A stretch of DNA of 29,271 bases from REEB85 sp018971455. Lineage in GTDB: Bacteria > Pseudomonadota > Alphaproteobacteria > Acetobacterales > Acetobacteraceae. Position 1 is the stretch's first letter. Each line of letters opens with the position of its first letter. The stretch spans positions 1-29,271 of the forward strand of contig JAGWNT010000046.1 of the NCBI GenBank assembly GCA_028871195.1, written 5' to 3'. Made by a program: the position numbers and the translations under genes. Below are positions 14,569 through 22,793 of this stretch, piece by piece. The notes beneath the pieces are model-generated. The model was not told the DNA's origin, ran no database searches, and saw only the letters and a list, made by a program, of their open reading frames with translations.

Positions 14569-15813
14569 ATGCCGAGCAGTGACTTCCTCCACGACGCCGT
14601 CCAACGCGGCTTCGTCGCCGATTGCACCGACCTCGACGCGCTGGACACCGCCCTGCGCGGCGGCATCGTCGCCGGCTATATCGGCTTCGACTGCACCGCC
14701 GACAGCCTGCATATCGGCAGCCTGGTGCAGATCATGCTGCTGCGGCTGATGCAACGCCATGGCCACCGGCCGGTGGCGCTGATGGGCGGCGGAACCACCC
14801 GCATCGGCGACCCGTCGGGCAAGGACGAATCGCGCCAGCTCCTGTCGGACGCGCAGATCGAAATCAACATGGCCGGCATCCGCCGCTGCTTCGATCCGTT
14901 CCTGCGCTTCGGCGAGGGCCCGCGCGACGCCATCATGCCGAACAACAATGACTGGCTGGGGGCGCTCGGCTACATCCCGCTGCTGCGCGATGTCGGCGTG
15001 CATTTCACCGTCAACCGCATGCTCGGATTCGATTCGGTGCGCCTGCGCCTGGAGCGCGAGCAGCCGCTGACCTTCCTCGAATTCAACTACATGATCCTGC
15101 AGAGCTACGATTTCCGCGAGCTCAACCGCCGCCACGGCGTCACCCTGCAGATGGGCGGCTCGGACCAGTGGGGCAACATCGTCTCCGGCGTCGATCTCGT
15201 CCGCCGCACCGAGCACAAGCAGGTCTTCGGCCTGACCACGCCGCTGATCACCACCGCCTCCGGCGCCAAGATGGGCAAGACCGCCAAGGGCGCCATCTGG
15301 CTGACTTCGGACCGCCTGCCGGTGTTCGAGTACTGGCAGTTCTGGCGCAACACGGAGGATGCCGATGTCGGCCGCTTCCTGCGCCTGTTCACCGATGTTC
15401 CCCTGGCCGAGATCGCCCGGCTGGAGGCGCTGGGGGGGGCGGAGATCAACGAGGCCAAGAAGATCCTCGCCACCGAGGCGACGGCACTCGCCCATGGCCG
15501 CGCCGCCGCCGAGGCCGCGGCCGAGACCGCGCGGCGCACCTTCGAGAGCGGCGAGACCGCCGAGAGCCTGCCCACCATCAGCCTCGCCCCGGCCGAGCTG
15601 ACCGCCGGCGCCATCCCCGCCTTCCGCCTCTTCGCCCTGGCGGGCCTGGCCGCCAGCAACGCGGAGGCCCGGCGTCTGATCCGCGGCGGCGGCGCCCGCC
15701 TCGACGACGTGGCGATCACCGATGAGGGGCAGACCGTGGCCGAGGCGGCGCTGCGCGCGGGCGTCAAAATATCCTCCGGACGCAAGCATCACCGGCTGGT
15801 GCGCCTCGCCTAG
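14569..15813 (+). CDS. tyrS: Tyrosine--tRNA ligase
   Basis: A 414-aa class I tRNA synthetase that charges tRNA-Tyr in the cytoplasm. The catalytic domain has the HIGH-equivalent LHIGSLVQI (HIGS, 48-51), the Rossmann segment ALMGGGTTRIGDPSGKDE (70-87), the tyrosine-site MGGSDQWGN (195-203) and the KMSKS-equivalent GAKMGKT (232-238). The C-terminal S4 RNA-binding domain is at about 345-414 (ASNAEARRLIRGGGARLDD). HIGS and KMGKT are typical of alphaproteobacterial TyrS rather than defects. The ATG has AGGA at 14558-14561 with 7 bases of spacing. An 8-G homopolymer at 15432-15439 codes for Gly-Gly within the frame. The stop lies 4 bases from the convergent dehalogenase stop. Confidence 0.97.
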   Translation: MPSSDFLHDAVQRGFVADCTDLDALDTALRGGIVAGYIGFDCTADSLHIGSLVQIMLLRLMQRHGHRPVALMGGGTTRIGDPSGKDESRQLLSDAQIEINMAGIRRCFDPFLRFGEGPRDAIMPNNNDWLGALGYIPLLRDVGVHFTVNRMLGFDSVRLRLEREQPLTFLEFNYMILQSYDFRELNRRHGVTLQMGGSDQWGNIVSGVDLVRRTEHKQVFGLTTPLITTASGAKMGKTAKGAIWLTSDRLPVFEYWQFWRNTEDADVGRFLRLFTDVPLAEIARLEALGGAEINEAKKILATEATALAHGRAAAEAAAETARRTFESGETAESLPTISLAPAELTAGAIPAFRLFALAGLAASNAEARRLIRGGGARLDDVAITDEGQTVAEAALRAGVKISSGRKHHRLVRLA

Positions 15814-15817
15814 CGCC

Positions 15818-16534
15818 TCAGCACCCCAGCCGGCCCGCGAGGTCCGACATATCGGTCGCCACCACGTCCCACGCCTCTTCGGCCGCACAATCGCAAACCT
15901 GACCCGGCCCGTACTCGGTCGGGCGCGGAAAGAAGCCGGTGCGCAGCCCGCAGGCGCGGGCGGCGTGCAGATCGCCGTTATGGGCGGCGGCCATCATCAC
16001 CCGCGCCGGCGGCAGGCCGAGCAGGTCGCAGGCGCCGAGATAGGTCTCGGGGTCGGGCTTGTAGTGGCGGAACAATTCCGTGGCGAACACCATGTCCCAT
16101 GGCAGGCCGGCGGATTTCGCCATGTTCACCAGCAGCGCCACGTTGCCGTTCGACAACGGGCCGATGATGTAGCGCCGCCGCAGCCGGGTGAGCCCCGCCA
16201 CCGAATCGGGCCACGGGCGCAGCCGGTGCCAGCCGCGGTTGATGTGATCGAGATCGGCCTCGCTCAGCCCGGCAATGCCGAATTCGCCGACCAGCCGGAC
16301 CAGGGTGGCGCGGTGCAGATCGTCCTGGCGCGTCCAGGGCAGCTCGCCGCGCCGCACGCGGTCCATCGCCGGCGCGTAGCCCGCCCGCCAGGCATCGACC
16401 AGCCTGGCCCAATCCGCGGCGATGCCGCGGCCCTGCCCCCATGCGGTCAGCTCGTCGATCAGGCTGCCGCGCCAATCGACCACGCTGCCGAACGTGTCGA
16501 ACAGGATGGCCGCAACGTCCGGGGGTGCGCTCAT
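15818..16534 (-). CDS. Haloacid dehalogenase, type II (HAD superfamily)
   Basis: A 238-aa HAD hydrolase of the type II 2-haloacid dehalogenase group, which hydrolyses L-2-haloacids to D-2-hydroxy acids via an aspartyl ester. Visible residues are the nucleophile Asp13 in FDTFGSVVDW, Arg50 in the cap region DAWRAGY, Ser128-Asn129 in PLSNGNVALL, Lys159 in HYKPDPETY, and the AAHNGDLHAARACGL motif (183-197), where the usual acidic group is Asp188. The pattern AAHN.DL..A...GL separates this group from phosphatase-type HADs. Many members show weak or no dehalogenase activity, so the natural substrate is not certain. The gene lies 37 bases after the AsmA-like gene on the same strand. Confidence 0.87.
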   Translation of the reverse strand: MSAPPDVAAILFDTFGSVVDWRGSLIDELTAWGQGRGIAADWARLVDAWRAGYAPAMDRVRRGELPWTRQDDLHRATLVRLVGEFGIAGLSEADLDHINRGWHRLRPWPDSVAGLTRLRRRYIIGPLSNGNVALLVNMAKSAGLPWDMVFATELFRHYKPDPETYLGACDLLGLPPARVMMAAAHNGDLHAARACGLRTGFFPRPTEYGPGQVCDCAAEEAWDVVATDMSDLAGRLGC

Positions 16535-16571
16535 GGCGCGAGCTTCCCGCCGCGCCGCGCCGCGCGCAAGC

Positions 16572-19500
16572 CTATTTGGAGCCGCCGGTATCGGTGCGCG
16601 CCGCCGGCGGCGCGGGGCCGCCCGGCCCGTCGAAAACGCCGAACACGCCGCGCAGGAAGCCGGGCGTGAGGGCCGCCAGCGGATTGACGCCGACCTGCGG
16701 GTCGTCGCACGGCCCGCGCAGCGAATAGGTCGCGGCGAACAGTCCGCCGCCCGGCTCGGGGCTGAAGATGCGGCCGATGAAAGGAATGCCACCGAGCAGG
16801 GAATTGAAGAAATAGGCCGGCACGATCGTGCCGTGCAGGTCGCAGGCGCCGCCGGCGAGGTTGATGGTGCCCCGCGCCGTCATGCCGAGCGCCGTGCTGA
16901 AGGCCCGCGCATCCTGCAACTCCAGAGTGTCGCCGGTCAGCTGGAACGGCGCGATCAGCCGGTCGAAGCCCAGGCCCGGGCCCTGCACCATGCCCACCAG
17001 GCCATACAGGGTCATCGCCTCCAGCAGCCGTACCATCGCCGGCGCGTTCTGGATGCGGAAGCTCGAGATCTCGGCGCTGCCGCTCAGCCGGTGCAGTGCC
17101 GTGCTGTCGTCGTAGCGCCCGCTGAGGGTCAGCGCCCCGCCGCGCATCTCGCGAATCACGCCCAGATCGTTCAGCAGCGCCCCGGCATCGACGGCATGGC
17201 CGGTCAGCACCCGCCCGCCGGCCTGCGGGGTGATGCGCAAATCGAACCCGGCCGACCCGGTCAGCCTGCCGCCGGCCACCGCCTCGGTCCGCCCGGTCAG
17301 CGAGGCGTCGCTGGTGATGAGGCCGTCGCTGTCCGCCCGCAGGCTGACATCGCGCAGCACGCGCTGCCGGCCGAGCACCACCCGCGCGAGATGCGCCTCC
17401 ACCGCCCAGGCCGGCCCGCGCGCCGGCGGCCTGGCCGCCGGCGGCTTGCCGGCGGCGGATGGTGGCGTGCGGGCGAATTCGGCGGTGGCGTCCAGGCTGG
17501 CGCCGTGCACGGTGATCCGCCACGGCGCGCCCGGCCGCGCCGGCCAGCCGATCGTGGCACTCACATCGGTGTCGCCCCCGAGCACCAGCCGCGACAGGGT
17601 CAGCGCCGACGGCCGGCCGGCGGCGAAGGCCAGGCGGCCGTCGAGCGTGAGGCCGGAGCCCGCGACATGCAGCGCGTCGATGGCGGTGACCCGCTCGCCC
17701 TGCAGCTGCACCTGCGCGCTCGCCGTGGCCGGCGCACCGGCCTCCTTGCGCCAGCCGAGCCGGCCGGCATCGAGGCGCGCCGCCGCCAGATCGGCCTTGA
17801 GCGCGATGTCGCCGCGCCCGTCGCGCCGGGTGCGCATGGTGGCGGCGACATCCACCGGCCCGCGCAGGAAGCTGCCGCCATCGAGGCCGATCGCGGCCAG
17901 CTGGGCGGCGTCCGGCCGCGCGGTGACCGCCACGGTCTGGAGCACCTCGCCCGGCGGCCCGTCGCGAAAATCCATGGCGACATCGAGCTGCGCCGCGATC
18001 CCGGCGAGCTCGCCGTGCCCCTTCACCGCCAGCCCGTCATTGCCGGCGGTGAGGTCGAGCACGCCATGGTCGAGATCATGGCCTGCGGCGATGCCGCCCA
18101 GATGCACGCCGGTCAGATGCGCCGAGGTGGCAAGGTGGACATCGTCGAGCGAGAGGTCGCGCTTCAACGGCAGCTGGGTGATGGCGAGGTGGCCGGCGAG
18201 CGTGCCGGCCGGGTTGCCGAGCGGGATCGGCCGCCGCGCCAGCAGGCCGACGCGCTTTTCGCGCAGCACGGCAATGAGGTCCGCGAGGGACCCGGCGAGG
18301 TCGCCGTCGATATCGGCGAACTGGTCGTGCACCGACAGGCCGGTGATGCCGACCCTGCCCGCGGTGATCGCCAGCCCGCCATCCGCCGCCCCCGATTGCC
18401 GCCCGGCGGAGACCGCGATGTCGAGCGCGTCCGGCCCACGGAACTCCAGCCGCGCCTCGCCCTTGATGATCGGCGGCACCGGCCGCAACCAGTGCACGGT
18501 CAGATCATGTCCGTCGATGCCGCCGGCAAGGCTGGTGACGCGCAGCGAGGCCAGCGTGTCGTCGGTGGTGAAGCCGAGCGCGACATGCCCGCCCGACGCC
18601 GTGCCGCCGGTGATGTTGCCGATGACCCAGGGCCGCAGGCCGTTCCGCCCGACCGCGAGCGGCCAGAATCGCGGCAGGTCGGCGAAGGCCACCTGGTCGA
18701 GATCGAGATCGAGCGTGCCGCTGATCGCGCCCGCGGCGCGGCTGGCGATCAGCCGCCCGCGCAGCGCGCTCACCGGACCGCCGGCCGAGGGCGCCACCGC
18801 GAGGTGCAGCAGCCGCGCATCGACCCCGCCGGGGGTCACGGTGACGTCCACCGCGCCGTCCTGGAGCGCCACATGGCCGTCATCGATGCCGATGCTGCCG
18901 GCGCCGGCGTGGGCCACCACCCGGGCGCGTGCCAGGTCGAGGGCGCGGCTGAAGGTCGCGCGGGCCGAAACGCTCACCGCGGCATCGAGCCGCGCCAGCG
19001 GCGCCAGGGCGGGGGCGGCGCCGGCAAGACTGGCGGGGTTGATGGCGGACAGCTCGGCGGAGACGCTCGGCGCCCCCGCACCCGGCGGCATCGCCGCCCG
19101 CACCGTCAGCTCCGCCGTCTGCCCGGCCACGGCGAGCGCGAGACGCCCGGTGCCGGTGAGCCCGCCCGCGGCGGCGCGGCGCAGATCGACGTCGATGCGC
19201 GGAACCCGCCAATCCAGCCCCAGCCTGCGGTCGGCGAGATGGGCCGAGGCGTCGCGCAGGCGCAGGCGGCGCAGCTGCGCCCAGGGGGCGGCATGTGCGC
19301 CGCCATCGCCTTGCGGCGGCCGCGCCAGCGTGCCCAGCACCGCCGCCAGCAGCGGGCGCAGCGGCGGCGCATCGGCGGCGCCGGGGCCGAGATCCAGGCG
19401 CAGCGCGCCATCCGCCCCGCGCAGCAGGGAGAGGCTGGCGCCATCGAGTTCGATGGCGCGCGGCGCCAGCCGGCCCACCAGCAGCCGCAGCAGCGACAGT

Positions 19501-19859
19501 GACACCCGGGCCTCGCGCAGATGCAGGAGCGCGCCTCCCTTGCCATCGGCCGCCCCCCCGGCATCCACCACCGTGACGTCATCGAGCCGCAGATCGAGCG
19601 GGCGATCGACGCCGCCGCGAAACCCCTCCCAGGCCAGCGAGCTTCGCCCGATGGTGACATGGGCCGGCGCGGCCGCGTCATTGGCCGCCTGCTCCAGCCG
19701 GCTGCGCAGGAAACCGAGGGAGAGCGGCCCTTGGGCGAGCCGCCATGCCAGCACGCCGGCGCCGAACCCCGCCAGCACCACGACGGCGATGGCGATCACC
19801 GCGAGGCGATGGAGCAGCACGCCGGCATGGCGGGCAGCTTGACCGGCCGCTTTCCTCAT
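16572..19859 (-). CDS. Large AsmA/YhdP-like envelope protein
   Basis: A 1095-aa protein with one N-terminal membrane helix (about residues 17-38, AVIAIAVVVLAGFGAG) and a very long repetitive beta-strand region, the layout of AsmA-like/YhdP proteins that span the periplasm and are implicated in phospholipid transport to the outer membrane. The C-terminal 250 residues carry typical phrases such as GGALTLSGRYDDSTALHRLSG, FRIQNAPAMVRLLEAMTLYG, ALGMTARGTINLAGG and PAYFFNSLLGGIPFIGRIF, which I associate with the YhdP/DUF3971 group. No lipoprotein or other catalytic motif is seen. It is divergent from glnE with 14 bases between the ATG codons, so promoters must lie inside the neighbouring coding regions. 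The haloacid dehalogenase gene follows. Confidence 0.87.
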   Translation of the reverse strand: MRKAAGQAARHAGVLLHRLAVIAIAVVVLAGFGAGVLAWRLAQGPLSLGFLRSRLEQAANDAAAPAHVTIGRSSLAWEGFRGGVDRPLDLRLDDVTVVDAGGAADGKGGALLHLREARVSLSLLRLLVGRLAPRAIELDGASLSLLRGADGALRLDLGPGAADAPPLRPLLAAVLGTLARPPQGDGGAHAAPWAQLRRLRLRDASAHLADRRLGLDWRVPRIDVDLRRAAAGGLTGTGRLALAVAGQTAELTVRAAMPPGAGAPSVSAELSAINPASLAGAAPALAPLARLDAAVSVSARATFSRALDLARARVVAHAGAGSIGIDDGHVALQDGAVDVTVTPGGVDARLLHLAVAPSAGGPVSALRGRLIASRAAGAISGTLDLDLDQVAFADLPRFWPLAVGRNGLRPWVIGNITGGTASGGHVALGFTTDDTLASLRVTSLAGGIDGHDLTVHWLRPVPPIIKGEARLEFRGPDALDIAVSAGRQSGAADGGLAITAGRVGITGLSVHDQFADIDGDLAGSLADLIAVLREKRVGLLARRPIPLGNPAGTLAGHLAITQLPLKRDLSLDDVHLATSAHLTGVHLGGIAAGHDLDHGVLDLTAGNDGLAVKGHGELAGIAAQLDVAMDFRDGPPGEVLQTVAVTARPDAAQLAAIGLDGGSFLRGPVDVAATMRTRRDGRGDIALKADLAAARLDAGRLGWRKEAGAPATASAQVQLQGERVTAIDALHVAGSGLTLDGRLAFAAGRPSALTLSRLVLGGDTDVSATIGWPARPGAPWRITVHGASLDATAEFARTPPSAAGKPPAARPPARGPAWAVEAHLARVVLGRQRVLRDVSLRADSDGLITSDASLTGRTEAVAGGRLTGSAGFDLRITPQAGGRVLTGHAVDAGALLNDLGVIREMRGGALTLSGRYDDSTALHRLSGSAEISSFRIQNAPAMVRLLEAMTLYGLVGMVQGPGLGFDRLIAPFQLTGDTLELQDARAFSTALGMTARGTINLAGGACDLHGTIVPAYFFNSLLGGIPFIGRIFSPEPGGGLFAATYSLRGPCDDPQVGVNPLAALTPGFLRGVFGVFDGPGGPAPPAARTDTGGSK

Positions 19860-19873
19860 GGCCAGCCTTGGCG

Positions 19874-22789
19874 ATGGTCGCATCGTCCCACCCGGCACCT
19901 TCGAAGGCATCGCTGCGCGAGGCCCGCTTCCCGCGCGCCGCCGATGCCGAGGCGGCGGCGCGGCTGACCACGCAGTTCGCAGCCCTCGGCGCCGCCGAGG
20001 CGCGGCTGGCCGGCGGCGCGGGGGCGGGCCTGCTCGCCTGCCTGGGCGGCAACAGCCCCTACCTCGCGGAGCTCGCCCTGCGCCGGCCGGCAAGCCTGCT
20101 GCGCATCGCCGGCGGCGGGCCGGAGGCGGCGGTGGCCGATGCCTTCGCCGCCCTGCGCAAGGTCGCGCCCACGGCGCCGCGCGGGCGCGTCGCGCAGGCC
20201 CTGCGAACGGCCAAGGCGGATGTCGCGCTGGCCGTCGCCATCGCCGATCTTGGCGGGTTGTGGCCGCTCGAACGCGTCACCGCGGCGCTGACCGATCTCG
20301 CCGAGGCGACGCTGGGCCTGGCCGTGGCCCATCTGCTGCGCGCCGGGCACGCCGCCGGCGAGCTGCGCCTGCCCAATCTGCGCGCGCCCGCGGAAGGCTC
20401 CGGTTTCACCGTGCTCGGCATGGGCAAGCTCGGCGCCCGCGAGTTGAACTACTCCAGCGATATCGACCTCATCCTGCTCTACGACCCCGACTCGGGTGTT
20501 TATCATGGCGACGCCGCCGGCGCGTTCCATGCCCGTCTCGCACGCAATCTCGTCGGATTGATGGAAGCCCGCGACGCCGATGGCTACGTCTTCCGCACCG
20601 ATCTGCGGCTGCGCCCCGACCCCGCCGCCACGCCGCCCTGCATCGCGCTCCCCGCCGCCATTTCCTACTACGAGAGCATGGGCCAGAACTGGGAACGCGC
20701 GGCCATGCTCAAGGCCCGCCCGGTGGCCGGCGATCTCGCGCTCGGAGCCCAATTCCTCGAGGCCATCCGCCCCTTCATCTGGCGCCGCCACCTCGATTTC
20801 GCCGCGGTGGCCGACATCCATGCCATGAAGCGGCGCATCGACGCGCACAAGGGCAGCGGCGTCATGGCCGATCTGCTCGGCGCCAATATCAAGCTCGGCC
20901 TCGGCGGCATCCGTGAGATCGAGTTCCTCGCCCAGACGCTCCAGCTGGTGTGGGGCGGGCGCAACCCGGCGCTGCGCAGCCCGCGCACGCTGGAGGCGCT
21001 GCGCCTACTCGCCCAGGCCGGCCACCTGCCGCGCCAGGGTGCGGCCGAGCTGGCCGCCGCCTACCGCTATCTGCGCGCCGTCGAGCACCGGCTGCAGATG
21101 GTCGCCGACCAGCAGACCCACTCCCTGCCCGCCTCCGCGGCCGGGCTGGCCGCCTTCGCCGTGTTCATGGGCGAGGCCGACGCCAATGCCTTCGCCGCCC
21201 GGCTCCTTGGCCACCGGGCGCGGGTGCAGGCGCGCTACGGCGAGGTGTTCGAGGCGGTGCCGACCAGCGCGGCGGAGGGGCTGGGGCTCGATTTCCGCGG
21301 CGTGGACGCCGCCCCCGAGGAGACCATTCAGGCCCTGAATGCTATGGGATATAACAATCCCGAGGCGATCGTCGCCGCGGTGCGTGGCTGGCGCTCGGGG
21401 CGGATTCGCGCCCTGCGGTCCCAGCGCGCCCGCGACATGCTGGAGAGCATGCTGCCGAGCCTGCTCGCCGCCCTGTCACGCCAGGCCCAGCCGGACGCCG
21501 CCTTCGCCCGCTTCGATGCGTTCCTGACCCATCTGCCCTCCGGCGTGCAGCCGCTCTCGCTGTTCCAGCGCCACCCCGAGCTGCTCGAACGCGTCGCCGC
21601 CGTGCTCGGCGCCGCGCCGTTCCTGGCCGACCACCTGGCGCGCACGCCGGCCGCCCTGGAGGGGCTGCTGACGCCGGAGGCGCCGCCCAGCATGGCGCAG
21701 ATGCTGCGCGGGCGCCTGCAGGATGCGCGCGCGCTGGAGGATGCGATCGCGCTGATCCGCACCGCGGTGCGCCAGCAGGAATTCGCCATCGCCGCCGCGA
21801 CCCTGGAAGGCCGGCTCGATGCCGATGCCTCGGGCGTGCTGCGCACCGCCCTCGCCGAGGCCGCACTCGCGGCACTACTGCCCCGGGTGCTGGCCGATTT
21901 CGCCACCCGTCACGGCCGGGTGCGCGGCGGACAGATGGCCGTGGTGCTGCTCGGCAAGGCCGGCGGGCGGGAGATGATGGCCGGCTCCGATCTCGACCTG
22001 ATGCTGGTCTATGACCATCCCGAGGGGGTCAGTGAAAGTGCCGGCGCGCGGCGCATGGCGGCCAGCCAGTGGTTCATCCGCGCGGTGAACGCCTATGTCG
22101 CGGCCCTGACCGCGCCCGATGCCGAAGGGCCGATGTTCGCCGTGGACATGCGGCTGCGCCCGTCCGGCAACAAGGGGCCGGTCGCGGTCTCGCTCAGCGG
22201 CTTCGTGCGCTATCACGCCGAGGATGCCTGGACCTGGGAGCGCATGGCGCTGACCCGTGCGCGCGTCGTCGCCGGCCCGCCGGCGCTGCGCCGGCGCGTC
22301 GAGGCGGCGATCCGCGCCGGCATCGCCAGCGCCGGCGCGCCCGCCCGCATCCGCGCCGATGCGGCGGCGATGCGCGCGCGCATGCTGCGCGACCTGCCGG
22401 CGCACGGGCCGTGGGATGTCAAGCTGCCGCCGGGCGGGCAGGTCGAGGTGGAGTTCGTCGCCCAGACGCTGCAACTGGTCCATGCGCGAGCCCACCCGGC
22501 ACTGCCCAGCCCGACCATCCGCGTGGCACTGGCGCGGCTCGGCGAGGCCGGGCTCCTCGACGGCGATGACGCCCGCACCCTGATCGCGGCCGATAGGCTG
22601 TGGCGTACCATCCAGGGCATGCTGCGCATCACCTATGGCCGCTGGCCGACCGCCGAGCTGTCGCCGGCGGCGATGGCGGCGCTGCTGGCCGCAATCGGCG
22701 TGCCCGACCATGCCGCCTTGCAGGCGCGCATGGCGGCGACCGCCGCGGCGGTGCGCGACTGCTTCGTACGGCTCGTCGGACCGGTGTGA
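19874..22789 (+). CDS. glnE: Bifunctional glutamine-synthetase adenylyltransferase/adenylyl-removing enzyme
   Basis: A 971-aa GlnE, normal length. It adds AMP to or removes it from the regulatory tyrosine of glutamine synthetase, under control of PII, adjusting nitrogen assimilation. Both nucleotidyltransferase domains are intact: the first has GMGKLGARELNYSSDIDLIL (about 182-201, metal aspartates 196 and 198) and the second has LGKAGGREMMAGSDLDLMLVY (about 690-712). Each is followed by the family's helical segment (DLRLRPDP and DMRLRPSGNKGP are the matching substrate strands). No start-specific ribosome-binding site is strong; ATG 19874 is preferred and an in-frame TTG lies at 19868. It faces the AsmA-like gene head to head and ends 4 bases from the convergent ATP-grasp-like gene. 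Confidence 0.95.
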   Translation: MVASSHPAPSKASLREARFPRAADAEAAARLTTQFAALGAAEARLAGGAGAGLLACLGGNSPYLAELALRRPASLLRIAGGGPEAAVADAFAALRKVAPTAPRGRVAQALRTAKADVALAVAIADLGGLWPLERVTAALTDLAEATLGLAVAHLLRAGHAAGELRLPNLRAPAEGSGFTVLGMGKLGARELNYSSDIDLILLYDPDSGVYHGDAAGAFHARLARNLVGLMEARDADGYVFRTDLRLRPDPAATPPCIALPAAISYYESMGQNWERAAMLKARPVAGDLALGAQFLEAIRPFIWRRHLDFAAVADIHAMKRRIDAHKGSGVMADLLGANIKLGLGGIREIEFLAQTLQLVWGGRNPALRSPRTLEALRLLAQAGHLPRQGAAELAAAYRYLRAVEHRLQMVADQQTHSLPASAAGLAAFAVFMGEADANAFAARLLGHRARVQARYGEVFEAVPTSAAEGLGLDFRGVDAAPEETIQALNAMGYNNPEAIVAAVRGWRSGRIRALRSQRARDMLESMLPSLLAALSRQAQPDAAFARFDAFLTHLPSGVQPLSLFQRHPELLERVAAVLGAAPFLADHLARTPAALEGLLTPEAPPSMAQMLRGRLQDARALEDAIALIRTAVRQQEFAIAAATLEGRLDADASGVLRTALAEAALAALLPRVLADFATRHGRVRGGQMAVVLLGKAGGREMMAGSDLDLMLVYDHPEGVSESAGARRMAASQWFIRAVNAYVAALTAPDAEGPMFAVDMRLRPSGNKGPVAVSLSGFVRYHAEDAWTWERMALTRARVVAGPPALRRRVEAAIRAGIASAGAPARIRADAAAMRARMLRDLPAHGPWDVKLPPGGQVEVEFVAQTLQLVHARAHPALPSPTIRVALARLGEAGLLDGDDARTLIAADRLWRTIQGMLRITYGRWPTAELSPAAMAALLAAIGVPDHAALQARMAATAAAVRDCFVRLVGPV

Positions 22790-22793
22790 GCCG

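Noticed and set aside
14716..14727. HIGS in place of HIGH in tyrS as a sign of a broken synthetase
   Set aside because: HVGS/HIGS and KMGKT are normal in alphaproteobacterial TyrS; the protein is full length with its S4 domain.
16422..19502. Very long open frame on the plus strand opposite the AsmA-like gene (over 1000 codons)
   Set aside because: It is an antisense shadow caused by the GC-rich codon bias. The translation is Arg/Gly/Pro/His-rich with no recognisable domain, while the minus strand has a coherent membrane-anchored protein.
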